A stretch of 64,000 bases of DNA, from assembly GCA_024743435.1 (NCBI GenBank), contig JANSWO010000010.1:1-64000 (forward strand). The letters run 5' to 3'. This DNA is from Pseudomonadaceae bacterium. Lineage in GTDB: Bacteria; Pseudomonadota; Gammaproteobacteria; Pseudomonadales; Azotimanducaceae. The notes beneath the pieces were generated by a model that saw nothing but the letters and a program-made list of their open reading frames with translations, had not been told where the DNA came from and searched no databases. The position numbers were made by a program, and so were the translations under genes. Positions 51,445-61,073 of this stretch are shown piece after piece (the stretch's first letter is position 1; every line of letters starts with the position of its first letter).

Positions 51445-53382
51445 TTACTTGCTGTCGTCGTCTTTCACTTCCGAAAACTCAGCATCCACGGCATCGCCGT
51501 CCGAGTCGTTGTCGCCACCCGCATCAGCAGATGCGCCTTCCGCCCCGGCCGCTGCCGCTTCAGCCTGCTCGGCATAGAGCTTCTCAGCGAGCGATGCTGA
51601 CGCAGCTGACAACGCCTGCATCTTGGCTTCGATAGCTTCCTTGTCGTCACCCTTCAGGGCTTCCTCAAGCTCGGAAGCTGCCGCTTCGATAGCGGTTTTT
51701 TCTTCTTCCGTTGCTTTGTCACCAGCATCGGTGACCGACTTGCGAGCCGCGTGTACAAGGCCATCCGCCTGATTACGCAGGGTAACCATCTCTTCGAACT
51801 TCTCATCCTCGGCAGCGTGCGCCTCGGCGTCCTGCACCATGGCATCAATCTCGTCATCGGACAGACCACCGGATGCCTTGATGACAATCGACTGCTCTTT
51901 GCCCGTCGCTTTATCTTTGGCGGACACGTTCAGTATGCCGTTCGCATCGATATCGAAGCTCACCTCGATCTGCGGCATGCCTCGCGGCGCCGGCGGAATG
52001 TCTTCGAGATTGAACTGGCCAAGGCTCTTGTTCTGAGCCGCCTGCTTACGCTCACCCTGCAGGACGTGAATCGTCACCGCAGTCTGATTGTCGTCCGCGG
52101 TCGAGTACACCTGGGCCTTCTTGGTCGGGATGGTCGTGTTCTTCTCGATGAGCGCATTCATCACGCCGCCCATCGTCTCGATACCGAGCGACAATGGCGT
52201 TACGTCGAGAAGCAGAACATCCGTTACATCACCAGAGAGAACCGCTGCCTGCACTGCCGCGCCAATCGCAACCGCCTCGTCCGGGTTCACATCTTTCCGG
52301 GGCTCTTTACCGAAGAAGCCTTTCACCTTCTCCTGCACCTGCGGCATACGCGTTTGGCCACCGACCAAAATCACGTCGTCGATCTCACCAACCGACACAC
52401 CGGCATCGGCCAGCGCGGTCTTACACGGGCCGAGGGTTCGCTCAACCAGCTCCTCCACCAACGACTCCAGCTTCGCTCGCGTCAGCTTCAGCACGAGGTG
52501 CTTCGGACCGCTGGCATCGGCCGTGATGTACGGCAGGTTGATCTCGGTCTGTGAGCTCGATGACAGCTCGATCTTGGCTTTCTCAGCGGCTTCTTTCAGG
52601 CGCTGCAGGGCCAGCGGATCGCTGTGCAGATCGATGCTTGAGTCTTTCTTAAACTCATCCGCAAGGTAGTCGATGATGCGCAGGTCAAAGTCTTCACCGC
52701 CGAGGAACGTATCGCCGTTGGTTGAGAGCACTTCGAACTGCTGCTCACCGTCGACTTCTGCCATCTCGATGATTGAGATATCAAACGTACCGCCACCAAG
52801 GTCGTACACCGCGATTCGGGCGTCGCCCCGCTTCTTGTCCATGCCGTAAGCAAGGGCAGCGGCCGTCGGCTCATTGATGATGCGACGTACTTCAAGACCG
52901 GCGATCTTACCCGCATCCTTCGTTGCCTGGCGCTGGGAATCATCGAAGTAAGCCGGCACGGTGATTACCGCTTCCGTAACGCTCTCGCCGAGGTATTCCT
53001 CAGCGGTCTTCTTCATCTTCTTAAGCACTTCGGCCGACACCTGCGGCGGCGCCAGTTTTTCGCCTTTCGCCGATACCCAGGCGTCACCATTGCTGGCCTT
53101 CACAATCTCGTAAGGCACCATCTTGATGTCTTTCTGAACGACGGCATCGTCGAACTTGCGGCCAATCAGGCGCTTGACCGCAAACAGCGTGTTGGTGGGG
53201 TTCGTCACCGCCTGGCGCTTGGCGCTCTGGCCGACAAGCACCTCACCGTCATCGGTGTAGGCAACGATCGAAGGCGTCGTGCGATCACCCTCTGAGTTTT
53301 CGATAACCTTGACGTCACCACCATCCATAACTGCCACGCAGCTGTTGGTGGTGCCCAGGTCGATACCGATAATCTTCGCCAT
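51445..53382 (-). CDS. dnaK: Chaperone protein DnaK (Hsp70)
   Basis: ATP-driven folding chaperone. 645 residues from the ATG at 53382 ([14 protein letters not shown]; the longer frame to 53409 adds nothing matching). ATPase signatures [22 protein letters not shown] and [10 protein letters not shown], substrate-binding domain from about 385, and an acidic tail. Behind grpE, with a sigma-32-like promoter of its own. Confidence 0.99.
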   Translation of the reverse strand: MAKIIGIDLGTTNSCVAVMDGGDVKVIENSEGDRTTPSIVAYTDDGEVLVGQSAKRQAVTNPTNTLFAVKRLIGRKFDDAVVQKDIKMVPYEIVKASNGDAWVSAKGEKLAPPQVSAEVLKKMKKTAEEYLGESVTEAVITVPAYFDDSQRQATKDAGKIAGLEVRRIINEPTAAALAYGMDKKRGDARIAVYDLGGGTFDISIIEMAEVDGEQQFEVLSTNGDTFLGGEDFDLRIIDYLADEFKKDSSIDLHSDPLALQRLKEAAEKAKIELSSSSQTEINLPYITADASGPKHLVLKLTRAKLESLVEELVERTLGPCKTALADAGVSVGEIDDVILVGGQTRMPQVQEKVKGFFGKEPRKDVNPDEAVAIGAAVQAAVLSGDVTDVLLLDVTPLSLGIETMGGVMNALIEKNTTIPTKKAQVYSTADDNQTAVTIHVLQGERKQAAQNKSLGQFNLEDIPPAPRGMPQIEVSFDIDANGILNVSAKDKATGKEQSIVIKASGGLSDDEIDAMVQDAEAHAAEDEKFEEMVTLRNQADGLVHAARKSVTDAGDKATEEEKTAIEAAASELEEALKGDDKEAIEAKMQALSAASASLAEKLYAEQAEAAAAGAEGASADAGGDNDSDGDAVDAEFSEVKDDDSK

Positions 53383-53455
53383 GCTATTTACTCCACTGTC
53401 GCCGGCCACAGATTTTCATGTTGGCTGTCCGGCTCAAAATTGTCTGACCGCCGCT

Positions 53456-53483
53456 ATATGGGTACCGCTGCGGCAAGTTCAAG
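53456..53483 (-). promoter_or_regulatory. Sigma-32-like promoter of dnaK
   Basis: Minus strand CTTGAA (53478-53483), 14-bp spacer, ACCCATAT (53456-53463), against the RpoH consensus CTTGAA-N13-17-CCCCATnT. One mismatch in the -10. It lies 73 bp upstream of the chosen dnaK start. Confidence 0.65.
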
Positions 53484-53505
53484 CGGCTCTACGTGCTATT
53501 GCGGA

Positions 53506-54126
53506 CTATTCCGGCGCTTTGGAGACAACGACCCGCGCCGCCCGCACTATCCGCCCATTGAGGGTGTAGCCGGTTTGCAGCACGTCGATCACGCTGTTCG
53601 GTTCCGCATCGGGGCTTGGAACCATTGCCATGGCCTCGTGCAGATTGGGATCGAACGGCTCACCCACCGGCCGAACCGGCGCAACGCCGGCTTTCTCGAG
53701 CGTATCGATGGCAAGCTTCAGCGACAGAGCGATGCCCTCCGCCATCGCACGACTCTCCTCGTGCTCAACATTCTCCGAAGCCTCGACCGCCTTCTCCAGG
53801 GAGTCGAGTACGGGCAGCAGCGATCCGATGAGTTTCTCCGCGCCAAACTTATGCGCGTTCTCTACGTCCCGCTGGCCTCGACGCCGGATGTTGTCCATGT
53901 CGGCCTTGGCGCGCAGTAGCTGATCCTTGAGCTGGGCAACCTCGGCCTGGGCAGCCGCTAACGGATCTTCGCTGGCCTCCGCCTGAGCATCGTCACTCTG
54001 CCCAGCTTCGCTCGTTGCATCGACAACCGCATCACCAGCTTCCTGGCCAGTCTCGTTGCCTTGTTGGTCGTCGAGCGACTCAGCGGATTCCTGGCCGTCG
54101 ATATCATTGTTGTCTTGGTTTGCCAC
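53506..54126 (-). CDS. grpE: Nucleotide exchange factor GrpE
   Basis: Releases ADP from DnaK. 206 residues: disordered acidic N-terminus, long coiled coil (about 55-120, with DNIRRRGQRDVENAHKFG) and C-terminal beta domain ending in TGYTLNGRIVRAARVVVSK. Between hrcA and dnaK, with a very good sigma-32 promoter upstream. Confidence 0.97.
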   Translation of the reverse strand: MANQDNNDIDGQESAESLDDQQGNETGQEAGDAVVDATSEAGQSDDAQAEASEDPLAAAQAEVAQLKDQLLRAKADMDNIRRRGQRDVENAHKFGAEKLIGSLLPVLDSLEKAVEASENVEHEESRAMAEGIALSLKLAIDTLEKAGVAPVRPVGEPFDPNLHEAMAMVPSPDAEPNSVIDVLQTGYTLNGRIVRAARVVVSKAPE

Positions 54127-54201
54127 GGCTGCGACCGTCTCCTGTCGTTACGTTCTGCGCGGCGCTGCCTGACTGGGCCCGCGTGCGCGACTTACGCGCA
54201 C

Positions 54202-54229
54202 ATATGGGGCCTGTATGGACGGATTCAAG
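54202..54229 (-). promoter_or_regulatory. Sigma-32 promoter of grpE
   Basis: Minus strand CTTGAA (54224-54229), 14-bp spacer, CCCCATAT (54202-54209): a full match to the heat-shock sigma factor consensus. Sits between the hrcA stop and the grpE start. Confidence 0.75.
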
Positions 54230-54261
54230 CCTCAGCCTGAGTCAGGGGTGTGTATCGCGGG

Positions 54262-55365
54262 CTATTCGTAGCGCAGCGCGGCGCTCAACACTCGCGCGGT
54301 GACATCAACCAGCGGGATGACATTCTGATAGGCCATACGAGTGGGCCCGATAACACCCAGCACGCCAGCCACTTCTCCGTCGACGTCGTAGGGCGCGGTG
54401 ACGAGGGAGACTTCCTGAAAGCCGCGATAGCCACTCTCGCCGCCAATGAACAGCTGAATACCGTCGCTGTCCAGACAGCGATCGAGCAGGTGCAGGATCC
54501 GACCCTTGCGCGAGAACGCCTCTATGACCTCTTCTGCCGCCTCCGCGCTATGCATCACCAGATTCGACCGGCCACTGACGACCAGCTCGTCGTCTTTATC
54601 CTCCGGCTCCTCCAAGGCTTTGCCCGCGACATCCATCGCTGTGTTCAACAGCTTGTCCATGCGCTCACGGTCATCCTGCATGCTGGCAAGCAGGCCTTCA
54701 CGCACCGAGGACAGCGATTCGCCTGCGAACCGGGCGTTAATGAAGTTGGCGGCCGCAACGAGCTCCGCCTCGCTATATTCGCGCTCTGTATGAATGACCC
54801 GGTTCTGAACCTCGCGCTCGTTGACGACGAGAATGACCAGCACGCGATTGCCAGAGAGCGACAGAAACTCAACCTGACGCAGGCTCACCACCTCTCGTTT
54901 GGGCAGCGTGACGACACCCGCCATGCGAGTGATGTGAGACAGCAGATGCGATGCCTGGGAAACGAGTTCAGTGGGCTGTTTATCCGGGTTCAGCTCCTTG
55001 TGCAGCTCGGCAATCTCACGCTCACCAGGCTGACGCACAGAAATCAGTGAATCGACAAAAAAGCGCAGGCCTTGGTGCGTGGGCACCTTGCCGGCTGAAG
55101 TGTGAGGCGAGAACACCAGACCACGAGATTCGAGATCCGCCATGATGTTGCGCACCGTGGCTGGGCTGACGTCAATGCCAGACTGGGTGGCCAGAACTTT
55201 GGAGGCGACCGGAGCGCCGTCTGAAATGTAGCGCTCCACCATGTGCTTGAAGAGCACCTGGGCGCGTTCACTGACCCCTTGGGTGTCCGCATCACCCATG
55301 GCGCTCGGAACCGCTCCCGAGTGTCGAGATGCGTCTGCTGAGTTGGAATCCTGGCGCCTGGCCAC
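54262..55365 (-). CDS. hrcA: Heat-inducible transcription repressor HrcA
   Basis: Represses chaperone operons through the CIRCE operator. 367 residues with the N-terminal winged helix (SPATVRNIMADLESRGLV, SPHTSAGKVPTHQGLRFF) and the large C-terminal inhibitory domain. The start could be the GTG at 55365 or the ATG at 55299. No CIRCE site (TTAGCACTC-N9-GAGTGCTAA) is visible in the window, so its targets may lie elsewhere, such as groESL. Divergent from recN. Confidence 0.94.
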   Translation of the reverse strand: MARRQDSNSADASRHSGAVPSAMGDADTQGVSERAQVLFKHMVERYISDGAPVASKVLATQSGIDVSPATVRNIMADLESRGLVFSPHTSAGKVPTHQGLRFFVDSLISVRQPGEREIAELHKELNPDKQPTELVSQASHLLSHITRMAGVVTLPKREVVSLRQVEFLSLSGNRVLVILVVNEREVQNRVIHTEREYSEAELVAAANFINARFAGESLSSVREGLLASMQDDRERMDKLLNTAMDVAGKALEEPEDKDDELVVSGRSNLVMHSAEAAEEVIEAFSRKGRILHLLDRCLDSDGIQLFIGGESGYRGFQEVSLVTAPYDVDGEVAGVLGVIGPTRMAYQNVIPLVDVTARVLSAALRYE

Positions 55366-55602
55366 GTTATCGTCGCTCCGAGTATTGCTCAGTCAGCCCA
55401 CGTTAGCCCCGGTTCGCATTGCTGTGAGATCACTGCGATCTACGCACAACACCGTCACCGAGAACAGATATCAACGAGTCACGGCACAGGGCGAGTTCAG
55501 CTACACTCGGCAGCTGGCGCGCACGCTCTGCGGCCGCGACTCCCGTGCAGCGGTGAATTTATCCCGCCGCCCGTTTAGTTACCACACCAACAGCGCCTAA
55601 CT

Positions 55603-57261
55603 ATGCTGCGACAACTCACCGTTGCCAACTACGCTCTCGTCGATTCCCTCACCGTGTCATTGGGTGGCGGTTTAACGGTGGTCACCGGTGAGTCCGGCGC
55701 CGGTAAGTCCATCATGCTAGGGGCACTGTCGTTGGTGCTAGGCAACCGATCCAGCGCCGACGTCGTGCGCCCGGGCGCGGAGCGCGCAGACGTCAGCGCT
55801 GAGTTTGATATTGCGGGCAATACAGGCGCGCTGGCACTACTCGACGAGCACGAGCTAAGCGATGCGGACACGTGTCTGATTCGGCGGGTGGTATCACGAG
55901 AGGGGCGCTCGCGGGCGTTCGTCAACGGCGTCCCGGTAACGCTCGCCGTATTGAGCGACATCGCCGCTGCTCTCATCGATATTCAGGCTCAGGATGAGCA
56001 TATGGCCATCAGCCAGCCGAGCACACAGCTCAAGCTGCTGGATGACTACGTGGGTGATGCCAAGCTCATCGCAGGTGTCGCTGCGAAATACCGCGAGTGG
56101 CACCAGAGCGAGGCTAAAGCGACTGCCCTTCGCGCCGATATCGAGGCCGCGAAAGACCGCCAGGAACTGATCCGATACCAGCTCGAAGAGCTCGATGAAC
56201 TCGGCCTGGCACAGGACGAATTCGAAGAGATCGAGCGCCGCTTCAAACGCCTGACCGGCGCAGCCCAGACGAAAGAGGCTCTGGCTCAGGCTATGGATGG
56301 CCTGGACAACCTGGAGAGCCTGGGCCGCATACACGCGACCCTGCGCAGCATCGATGACAACCACCCATCGCTCACCACCACCTGGGAGCTACTGGATAGC
56401 GCGATCGCCCAGGTCGACGAAGCGAATCACGAACTTCGCGCGTACGCAGATTCGCTCGAGTTCGACGACAGCGAGCTGAACGAGCTCGAGAAGCGCCTCG
56501 ACCGCGCCCAGGACCTGGCGCGAAAACACAAAGTCCGTCCGGTTGACCTGTTCGAGCACACCCAGGGTCTGCGCGAGGTTCTGAACGCCGCAACCGGCAG
56601 CGAGACGACGCTGAACGAGCTCGAAGAAGCTGCCGACGCCGCGCGCCGGGAATTCACAACACTCGCCAAAAAACTCAGCGGGAAACGCCGCAAGGCGGCG
56701 AAGACTTTCGCCAAGGACGTCTCCAGCACCATGGCATCCCTCGGCATTAAAGGCGGCAAATTGCTGCTGGAGTTTGTCGACGATGTCAGTGAGCACGGCC
56801 TGGAGAAGGTCGATTTCCAGGTCATCACCAACCCGAAATACCCAGCCGGCTCGCTAGCCAAGGTTGCCTCGGGCGGTGAGCGCACGCGCATCGCGCTGTC
56901 CATTCAGGTGGTGGCCGCCGATCGCTGCAAGCTACCAACGCTCGTGCTCGATGAAGCCGACGTAGGCATAGGCGGCACCACCGCAGATGTGCTTGGCCGC
57001 CTGTTGCAGCGCCTGGGCAGTCACTGCCAGGTGCTGTGCGTTACCCACGCACCCCAGGTGGCGGCGCTGGGTGATACCCACCTGCTGGTGCACAAGGGCA
57101 AGAAGCAAACGTCTGCCATCACCACATTGGACGAAGATGGCCGCCTGCAGGAGCTATCGCGGATGCTGGCTGGCGCAGATGTCACCGACGAAACGCGTAG
57201 CTACGCCGCCACACTGCTATCAGACGGTGCGCTAGCTGCTTCTAGCAGCTCAGCTGGTTAG
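55603..57261 (+). CDS. recN: DNA repair protein RecN
   Basis: SMC-like ATPase for double-strand break repair. 552 residues: Walker A GESGAGKS (about 29-36), two coiled-coil arms, ABC signature LAKVASGGERTRIAL and Walker B LVLDEADVGIGG. Divergent from hrcA. No obvious LexA box was seen upstream. Confidence 0.97.
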   Translation: MLRQLTVANYALVDSLTVSLGGGLTVVTGESGAGKSIMLGALSLVLGNRSSADVVRPGAERADVSAEFDIAGNTGALALLDEHELSDADTCLIRRVVSREGRSRAFVNGVPVTLAVLSDIAAALIDIQAQDEHMAISQPSTQLKLLDDYVGDAKLIAGVAAKYREWHQSEAKATALRADIEAAKDRQELIRYQLEELDELGLAQDEFEEIERRFKRLTGAAQTKEALAQAMDGLDNLESLGRIHATLRSIDDNHPSLTTTWELLDSAIAQVDEANHELRAYADSLEFDDSELNELEKRLDRAQDLARKHKVRPVDLFEHTQGLREVLNAATGSETTLNELEEAADAARREFTTLAKKLSGKRRKAAKTFAKDVSSTMASLGIKGGKLLLEFVDDVSEHGLEKVDFQVITNPKYPAGSLAKVASGGERTRIALSIQVVAADRCKLPTLVLDEADVGIGGTTADVLGRLLQRLGSHCQVLCVTHAPQVAALGDTHLLVHKGKKQTSAITTLDEDGRLQELSRMLAGADVTDETRSYAATLLSDGALAASSSSAG

Positions 57262-57346
57262 ACGAACGTTGCGATCGACGCTGGGCAATTCGGCTGCAAA
57301 CTGACTACACTTGCGCGCCTCGCCGCCTCATCAGATACGAGCCGAT

Positions 57347-57802
57347 ATGCCGACAGCCCGCACATCCACACCGATCACGGTCGTGATCGCCGCCATTGCG
57401 GCCAGCCTTCTTGTCGTTGGCTGCATGCCCAAGATCAAGATTCCCAGCGTGCACCGCATCACCGTGCAGCAGGGCAATGTGATCACCCAGGAGATGATTG
57501 ACCGGCTCAAACCGGGTATGACGCGCTCCCAGGTAATCTTTGTCATGGGAGAGCCGGTGTTTCGCAACACGTTCAACGACAAGCGTTGGGACTACATCTA
57601 CACCATCGAGATTGGCGATCAGTTCAGCGACGACAAGCGGGTCAGCGTCTATTTCGAAGATGATCTACTGGCTTACTTCACCGGCGATTTCGCGCCGAGT
57701 AGTGCAGATGAAGCTGAGGACAGCGGCGAGACGGATGCGCAGAGCACGCCAGCATCCGACGACACTGCAAGCACAGACCCGGCTGGCGCCGTAAATAGCT
57801 GA
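57347..57802 (+). CDS. bamE: Outer membrane assembly lipoprotein BamE
   Basis: Part of the BAM complex that folds outer-membrane proteins. 151 residues from the ATG at 57347; lipobox LVVGC with the lipid-modified cysteine at 26, then the BamE core (ITQEMIDRLKPGMTRSQVIFVMGEP, RWDYIYT). A Ser/Asp/Ala-rich tail follows. Between recN and the convergent rnfH; the fur gene that lies here in Pseudomonas is absent. Confidence 0.95.
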   Translation: MPTARTSTPITVVIAAIAASLLVVGCMPKIKIPSVHRITVQQGNVITQEMIDRLKPGMTRSQVIFVMGEPVFRNTFNDKRWDYIYTIEIGDQFSDDKRVSVYFEDDLLAYFTGDFAPSSADEAEDSGETDAQSTPASDDTASTDPAGAVNS

Positions 57803-57803
57803 G

Positions 57804-58076
57804 CTACAATTTTCCGTCTGCGCGCAAGCGCCGGGACTCTTTCGGATCCGCCACCAACGGCCGATACAGCTCTATCCGGTCGCCATCTCGCAGCTCATGC
57901 TCGGGCTGGACCACCTCGCCATAGACACCCACCGCCATCGAGGTAATCTCCGCCCCCCAGAAAGCCGGCTGCTCCGCGGCGGCGGCCAGCGCCATCGCAA
58001 CCGTCATGCCTTCTGAGAAGGCAAGCTCCGTACGCCTGGCAGCGTTCGGCTCGGCCAGAACAACTTCAACCGCCAC
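57804..58076 (-). CDS. rnfH: RnfH family ubiquitin-like protein
   Basis: Small beta-grasp protein of unclear function, formerly UPF0125. Start chosen at the GTG at 58076 (about 90 residues, as in the family); an in-frame ATG at 58124 would overlap ratA further. The DGDRIELYRPLVADPKESRRLRA end is diagnostic. Coupled to the ratA 3' end by an 11-bp overlap. Confidence 0.88.
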   Translation of the reverse strand: MAVEVVLAEPNAARRTELAFSEGMTVAMALAAAAEQPAFWGAEITSMAVGVYGEVVQPEHELRDGDRIELYRPLVADPKESRRLRADGKL

Positions 58077-58524
58077 AGCGCAGCCGTATCCGTTCACAGA
58101 ACGCCTCAACGATGCGATCTGCAAGTTTCTCTACTACGCCGCCGAACGAAAACCCGACGAGCCGCGCAAGCGCAGATGCGAACTCAAACTCGACGTTGAG
58201 CTCCACCCGGCTGCCCGTACCCGCACCGATATCAGTCACCCGCCAGCTACCCTCGAAGGATGAGAATGGCCCCTCTACGAGGTGCATCAGCAGAGCGGTC
58301 GAATCGCCGTCAACTCGCGTTTCGTTGCGGGTAGTAAACGATTCGCTAAAGCCCCGCGCTTTAATATCTACCTTCGCCTCCAAGTGCTCATCCACGCCAA
58401 CTTCCGCCAGCGTCACCCCCGCGCAACCCGGCACAAAGTCCGGATAACTGGCCACGTCATGCACCACGGAGAACACGCAATCAGCGGGGTACGGCAGCAA
58501 CACAGATCGGGCGATGACCGGCAC
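58066..58524 (-). CDS. ratA: START-domain protein RatA
   Basis: Coenzyme-Q-binding/START-like protein (toxin RatA in E. coli, related to Coq10). The GTG at 58524 gives 152 residues and matches the family N-terminus (VIARSVLLPYPADCVFSVVHDVASYPDFVPGC); the longer frame to 58614 would overlap the transporter gene upstream. Adjacent to rnfH as usual. Confidence 0.9.
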   Translation of the reverse strand: MPVIARSVLLPYPADCVFSVVHDVASYPDFVPGCAGVTLAEVGVDEHLEAKVDIKARGFSESFTTRNETRVDGDSTALLMHLVEGPFSSFEGSWRVTDIGAGTGSRVELNVEFEFASALARLVGFSFGGVVEKLADRIVEAFCERIRLRCGG

Positions 58525-58532
58525 GATCAGTT

Positions 58533-59903
58533 CTACGCGAAGCTCTGATAGAGCGTGTAGACGAACACGGCCAGCACACCGAGAGGCGCGACGACTCGAG
58601 CCAGCAACAGCCACAGAATTTCCGCCACGCCGCCGTCGAAGCCAATCTGTCTGCGAACAAGCTCGCGCGGCAGCACGAAGGCAGCGAACAGGACAATCAG
58701 CAGACCACCCAATGGCAGCATGATGTTCTGAGAGACATAGTCAAAGAAGTCGAAGATCGTTAACGACCCGACAACATACACATCCGCCCAAACGTTAAAC
58801 GACAGCACCGAGCCGATACCAAGAATCCAGCAGATGACGCCGAGTGAAATTGCTACTCGGCCGCGCTTGGCGTTGTATTCCTCAACCAGGTAGGCCAGCG
58901 CCGGCTCGGTCAGTGAAATAGCAGAAGTAATGGCCGCGAACGTGACCAGTACAAAGAAAACGACGCCAAATATCTCACCAGCGGGCAGGCTGCCAAGCGC
59001 CAGTGGAATGGTGACGAACATCAAGCCCGGCCCCGAGCTTGGATCCAGATCGTTCGCAAAAACAATGGAGAAAACGACGAGGCCAGCAGCCACCGCTACG
59101 AAGGTGTCGAGCAATGCAATTGTCGTTACCGTCCCGGGTATCGACGCATCGTCCGGAAGGTAAGCGCCGTAGGCCATGATCGCGCCCATACCCAGGCTCA
59201 ACGTGAAAAATGCCTGGCCCATCGCCACTAGAACGCCGTCCCAACTGAGTGCGTCCCAGTTAAAGGCGAACATGAAATCCACCGCCTCGGGAAAGCCACC
59301 AGAGGTAATGCCATAGCCCAGCAACACCAGCAGAAGGACGAACAGTAGTGGCATGAACCAGCGAATTGCGGTCTCAAGGCCTTTGATCACGCCGCGAGAG
59401 ACGATCCAGACCGTGACCACCATGAATAGCGTCTGGTAGCCGAGCAGCATCCAGGGGTTCGCAAGAAACGCATCGAACGTCGCGCCCGCCATGGCGCCAT
59501 CGGCGTTCTGGAACGTGCCAACACCCATCAGCCAGCCATAGTGCAGCGCCCAACCAGCGATCACCGCGTAGAACGACAGAATTAGAAACCCAGCGAGCAC
59601 GCCCATCCAGCCGATCAACACCCAGAATGAACTGGCCTTGCTCTTTGCGACCAACGAGCGCACCGCGTTGATCGGGCTCTGCCGCCCATGCCGGCCGATG
59701 AGCACTTCCGACATCATGATGGGAATGCCGATCAGGAAAACGCAGGCCAGATACACGAGAACAAACGCCCCACCCCCGTTTTCACCGGCAATGTAGGGGA
59801 ACTTCCAGATATTACCCAGGCCGACAGCGGAACCTGCTGCCGCCAGAACAAACAGCCACTTGTTCGACCACATGCCATGCCGGGATTCGCCCGCTAGTGC
59901 CAT
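58533..59903 (-). CDS. SLC6/NSS-family sodium-dependent transporter
   Basis: Sodium-coupled amino acid or similar transporter of the inner membrane. 456 residues from the ATG at 59903 (GAGG 8 bases upstream); the frame is open to 60059 but that part overlaps the smpB promoter region. About twelve helices; the sodium/substrate motif GSAVGLGNIWKFPY is in helix 1. Substrate unknown. It sits between ratA and smpB, which are directly adjacent in most Gammaproteobacteria. Confidence 0.92.
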   Translation of the reverse strand: MALAGESRHGMWSNKWLFVLAAAGSAVGLGNIWKFPYIAGENGGGAFVLVYLACVFLIGIPIMMSEVLIGRHGRQSPINAVRSLVAKSKASSFWVLIGWMGVLAGFLILSFYAVIAGWALHYGWLMGVGTFQNADGAMAGATFDAFLANPWMLLGYQTLFMVVTVWIVSRGVIKGLETAIRWFMPLLFVLLLVLLGYGITSGGFPEAVDFMFAFNWDALSWDGVLVAMGQAFFTLSLGMGAIMAYGAYLPDDASIPGTVTTIALLDTFVAVAAGLVVFSIVFANDLDPSSGPGLMFVTIPLALGSLPAGEIFGVVFFVLVTFAAITSAISLTEPALAYLVEEYNAKRGRVAISLGVICWILGIGSVLSFNVWADVYVVGSLTIFDFFDYVSQNIMLPLGGLLIVLFAAFVLPRELVRRQIGFDGGVAEILWLLLARVVAPLGVLAVFVYTLYQSFA

Positions 59904-60083
59904 TGCTCGCCCTCTCGTTCTTGTTTGCCGCGCATTGTCACCGACTGCCCGCCGATTCGCCACGTGTATACTCGCGCGCCCCGGCATCAGCCTTGAAAGG
60001 CTTGCCGTGAGCGCACATATAGCGGGGATAGTCAGCACACACTGTGTAAGCAAGAGCAATCAAGGCCAGCTAGCCAGAAAACC

Positions 60084-60572
60084 ATGAGCGGCAAAAAGAG
60101 CAAAGGCAAATCCAGCACGGGCAGCGGCACCATCGCGCTGAACAAGCGCGCGCGCTTCGAATACGAGCTCGAAGAGAAGTTCGAGGCCGGTCTGGTGCTC
60201 GAAGGTTGGGAGGTGAAGTCGCTGCGTGAAGGCCGCGGCCAAATCACCGATGCCTATGTTCTGCTCAAGGACGGAGAAGCCTGGCTGCTCGGCGCCCGCA
60301 TCGATGCGCTGAAGTCCGCCTCGACCCACGTTGTTGCCGACCCCCAGCGCACCCGCAAGCTGCTACTGAACGCCCGCGAGATCGCACGCATCTTTGCTGC
60401 CGTTCAACAGAAGGGCCGCGCTTGCGTCGCTACCGCACTGTACTGGAAAGGTAATCGCATCAAGCTGGAGATCGCGCTAGGTGTGGGTAAGAAGCAGCAT
60501 GACAAGCGCGACACGCTGAAAGATGCCGATTGGAAGCGTCAGCAGGCGCGGCTCATGAAGGCGCATAACTAA
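60084..60572 (+). CDS. smpB: SsrA-binding protein SmpB
   Basis: Escorts tmRNA into stalled ribosomes. 162 residues with the OB-fold core ([26 protein letters not shown]) and the basic C-terminal tail ([22 protein letters not shown]) that occupies the mRNA channel. The tmRNA gene lies 500 bp downstream on the same strand. A perfect 24-bp hairpin begins right after its stop. Confidence 0.98.
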   Translation: MSGKKSKGKSSTGSGTIALNKRARFEYELEEKFEAGLVLEGWEVKSLREGRGQITDAYVLLKDGEAWLLGARIDALKSASTHVVADPQRTRKLLLNAREIARIFAAVQQKGRACVATALYWKGNRIKLEIALGVGKKQHDKRDTLKDADWKRQQARLMKAHN

Positions 60573-60623
60573 CGTCGATGCTTCATTACTGAGTGCGTTG
60601 CACTCAGTAATGAAGCATCGACG
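60573..60623 (+). terminator. Perfect 24-bp hairpin abutting the smpB stop codon
   Basis: Arms 60573-60596 and 60600-60623, loop GTT, no mismatch. It starts at the first base after TAA and has no T-run. Loop and position match the hairpin after yhbY although the arm sequences differ. A second hairpin (GAGCATTTCT / AGAAATGCTC, 60649-60689, with an inner GCGCG/CGCGC) follows. Confidence 0.8.
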
Positions 60624-61073
60624 CGCTTTGAACCTCGGGATAGCGGCAGAGCATTTCTTGCGCGCCCCACGCGCGAGAGAGAAATGCTCGAGAGCGTCCA
60701 ACTAGCGAGTCTTTGGGAGATCGCCACGCTTCATTGGCCTGCTGTGCAGTCAATTCGCTCGCGATGACGGTTGGTTTGTCATTGCGAGAAGCTGCGTAGC
60801 AGCGACGCGGCAATCAGCGATAATCGCAGCGCAATCGACGCGCCTCGCCCCTCTGCGTCGCGAGCGAGGCCGCCCCCCTCCTGTCATCGCGAGCGAGTCC
60901 GAAGGACGAGTGCGGCGATCTCGTGCCAACAACTCCATCCCGCCGTCGCAGGATGCCCACACCACCCTTCTGTGGCCCATTCAGCAACCAGACAGCACCA
61001 CTCTTGCTATTATCCGCACATAGCCCCATAACAGGGGTGTTCCGATTCCTCCGGAAAACTCCTTCGGGAATAA
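60624..61073. other. Gap between smpB and ssrA
   Basis: About 450 bases without a gene. It contains the second hairpin mentioned above and pieces of the dispersed repeat family (GAGATCGCCACGCTTCATTG near 60718, CGCGATGACGG near 60764, CATTGCGAGAAGC near 60780, CGCGAGCGAG near 60890). The ssrA promoter should be near 61000; TATTAT (61006-61011) is a fair -10, but no good -35 is seen. Confidence 0.7.

Noticed and set aside
51751-52554. 267-codon open frame opposite dnaK
   Set aside because: Antisense shadow of a conserved gene with strong codon bias.
53383-55602. CIRCE operator for HrcA
   Set aside because: No TTAGCACTC/GAGTGCTAA pair was found in the gaps around hrcA, grpE and dnaK.
55366-55602. 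LexA box upstream of recN
   Set aside because: No CTGT-N8-ACAG pair could be found by eye.
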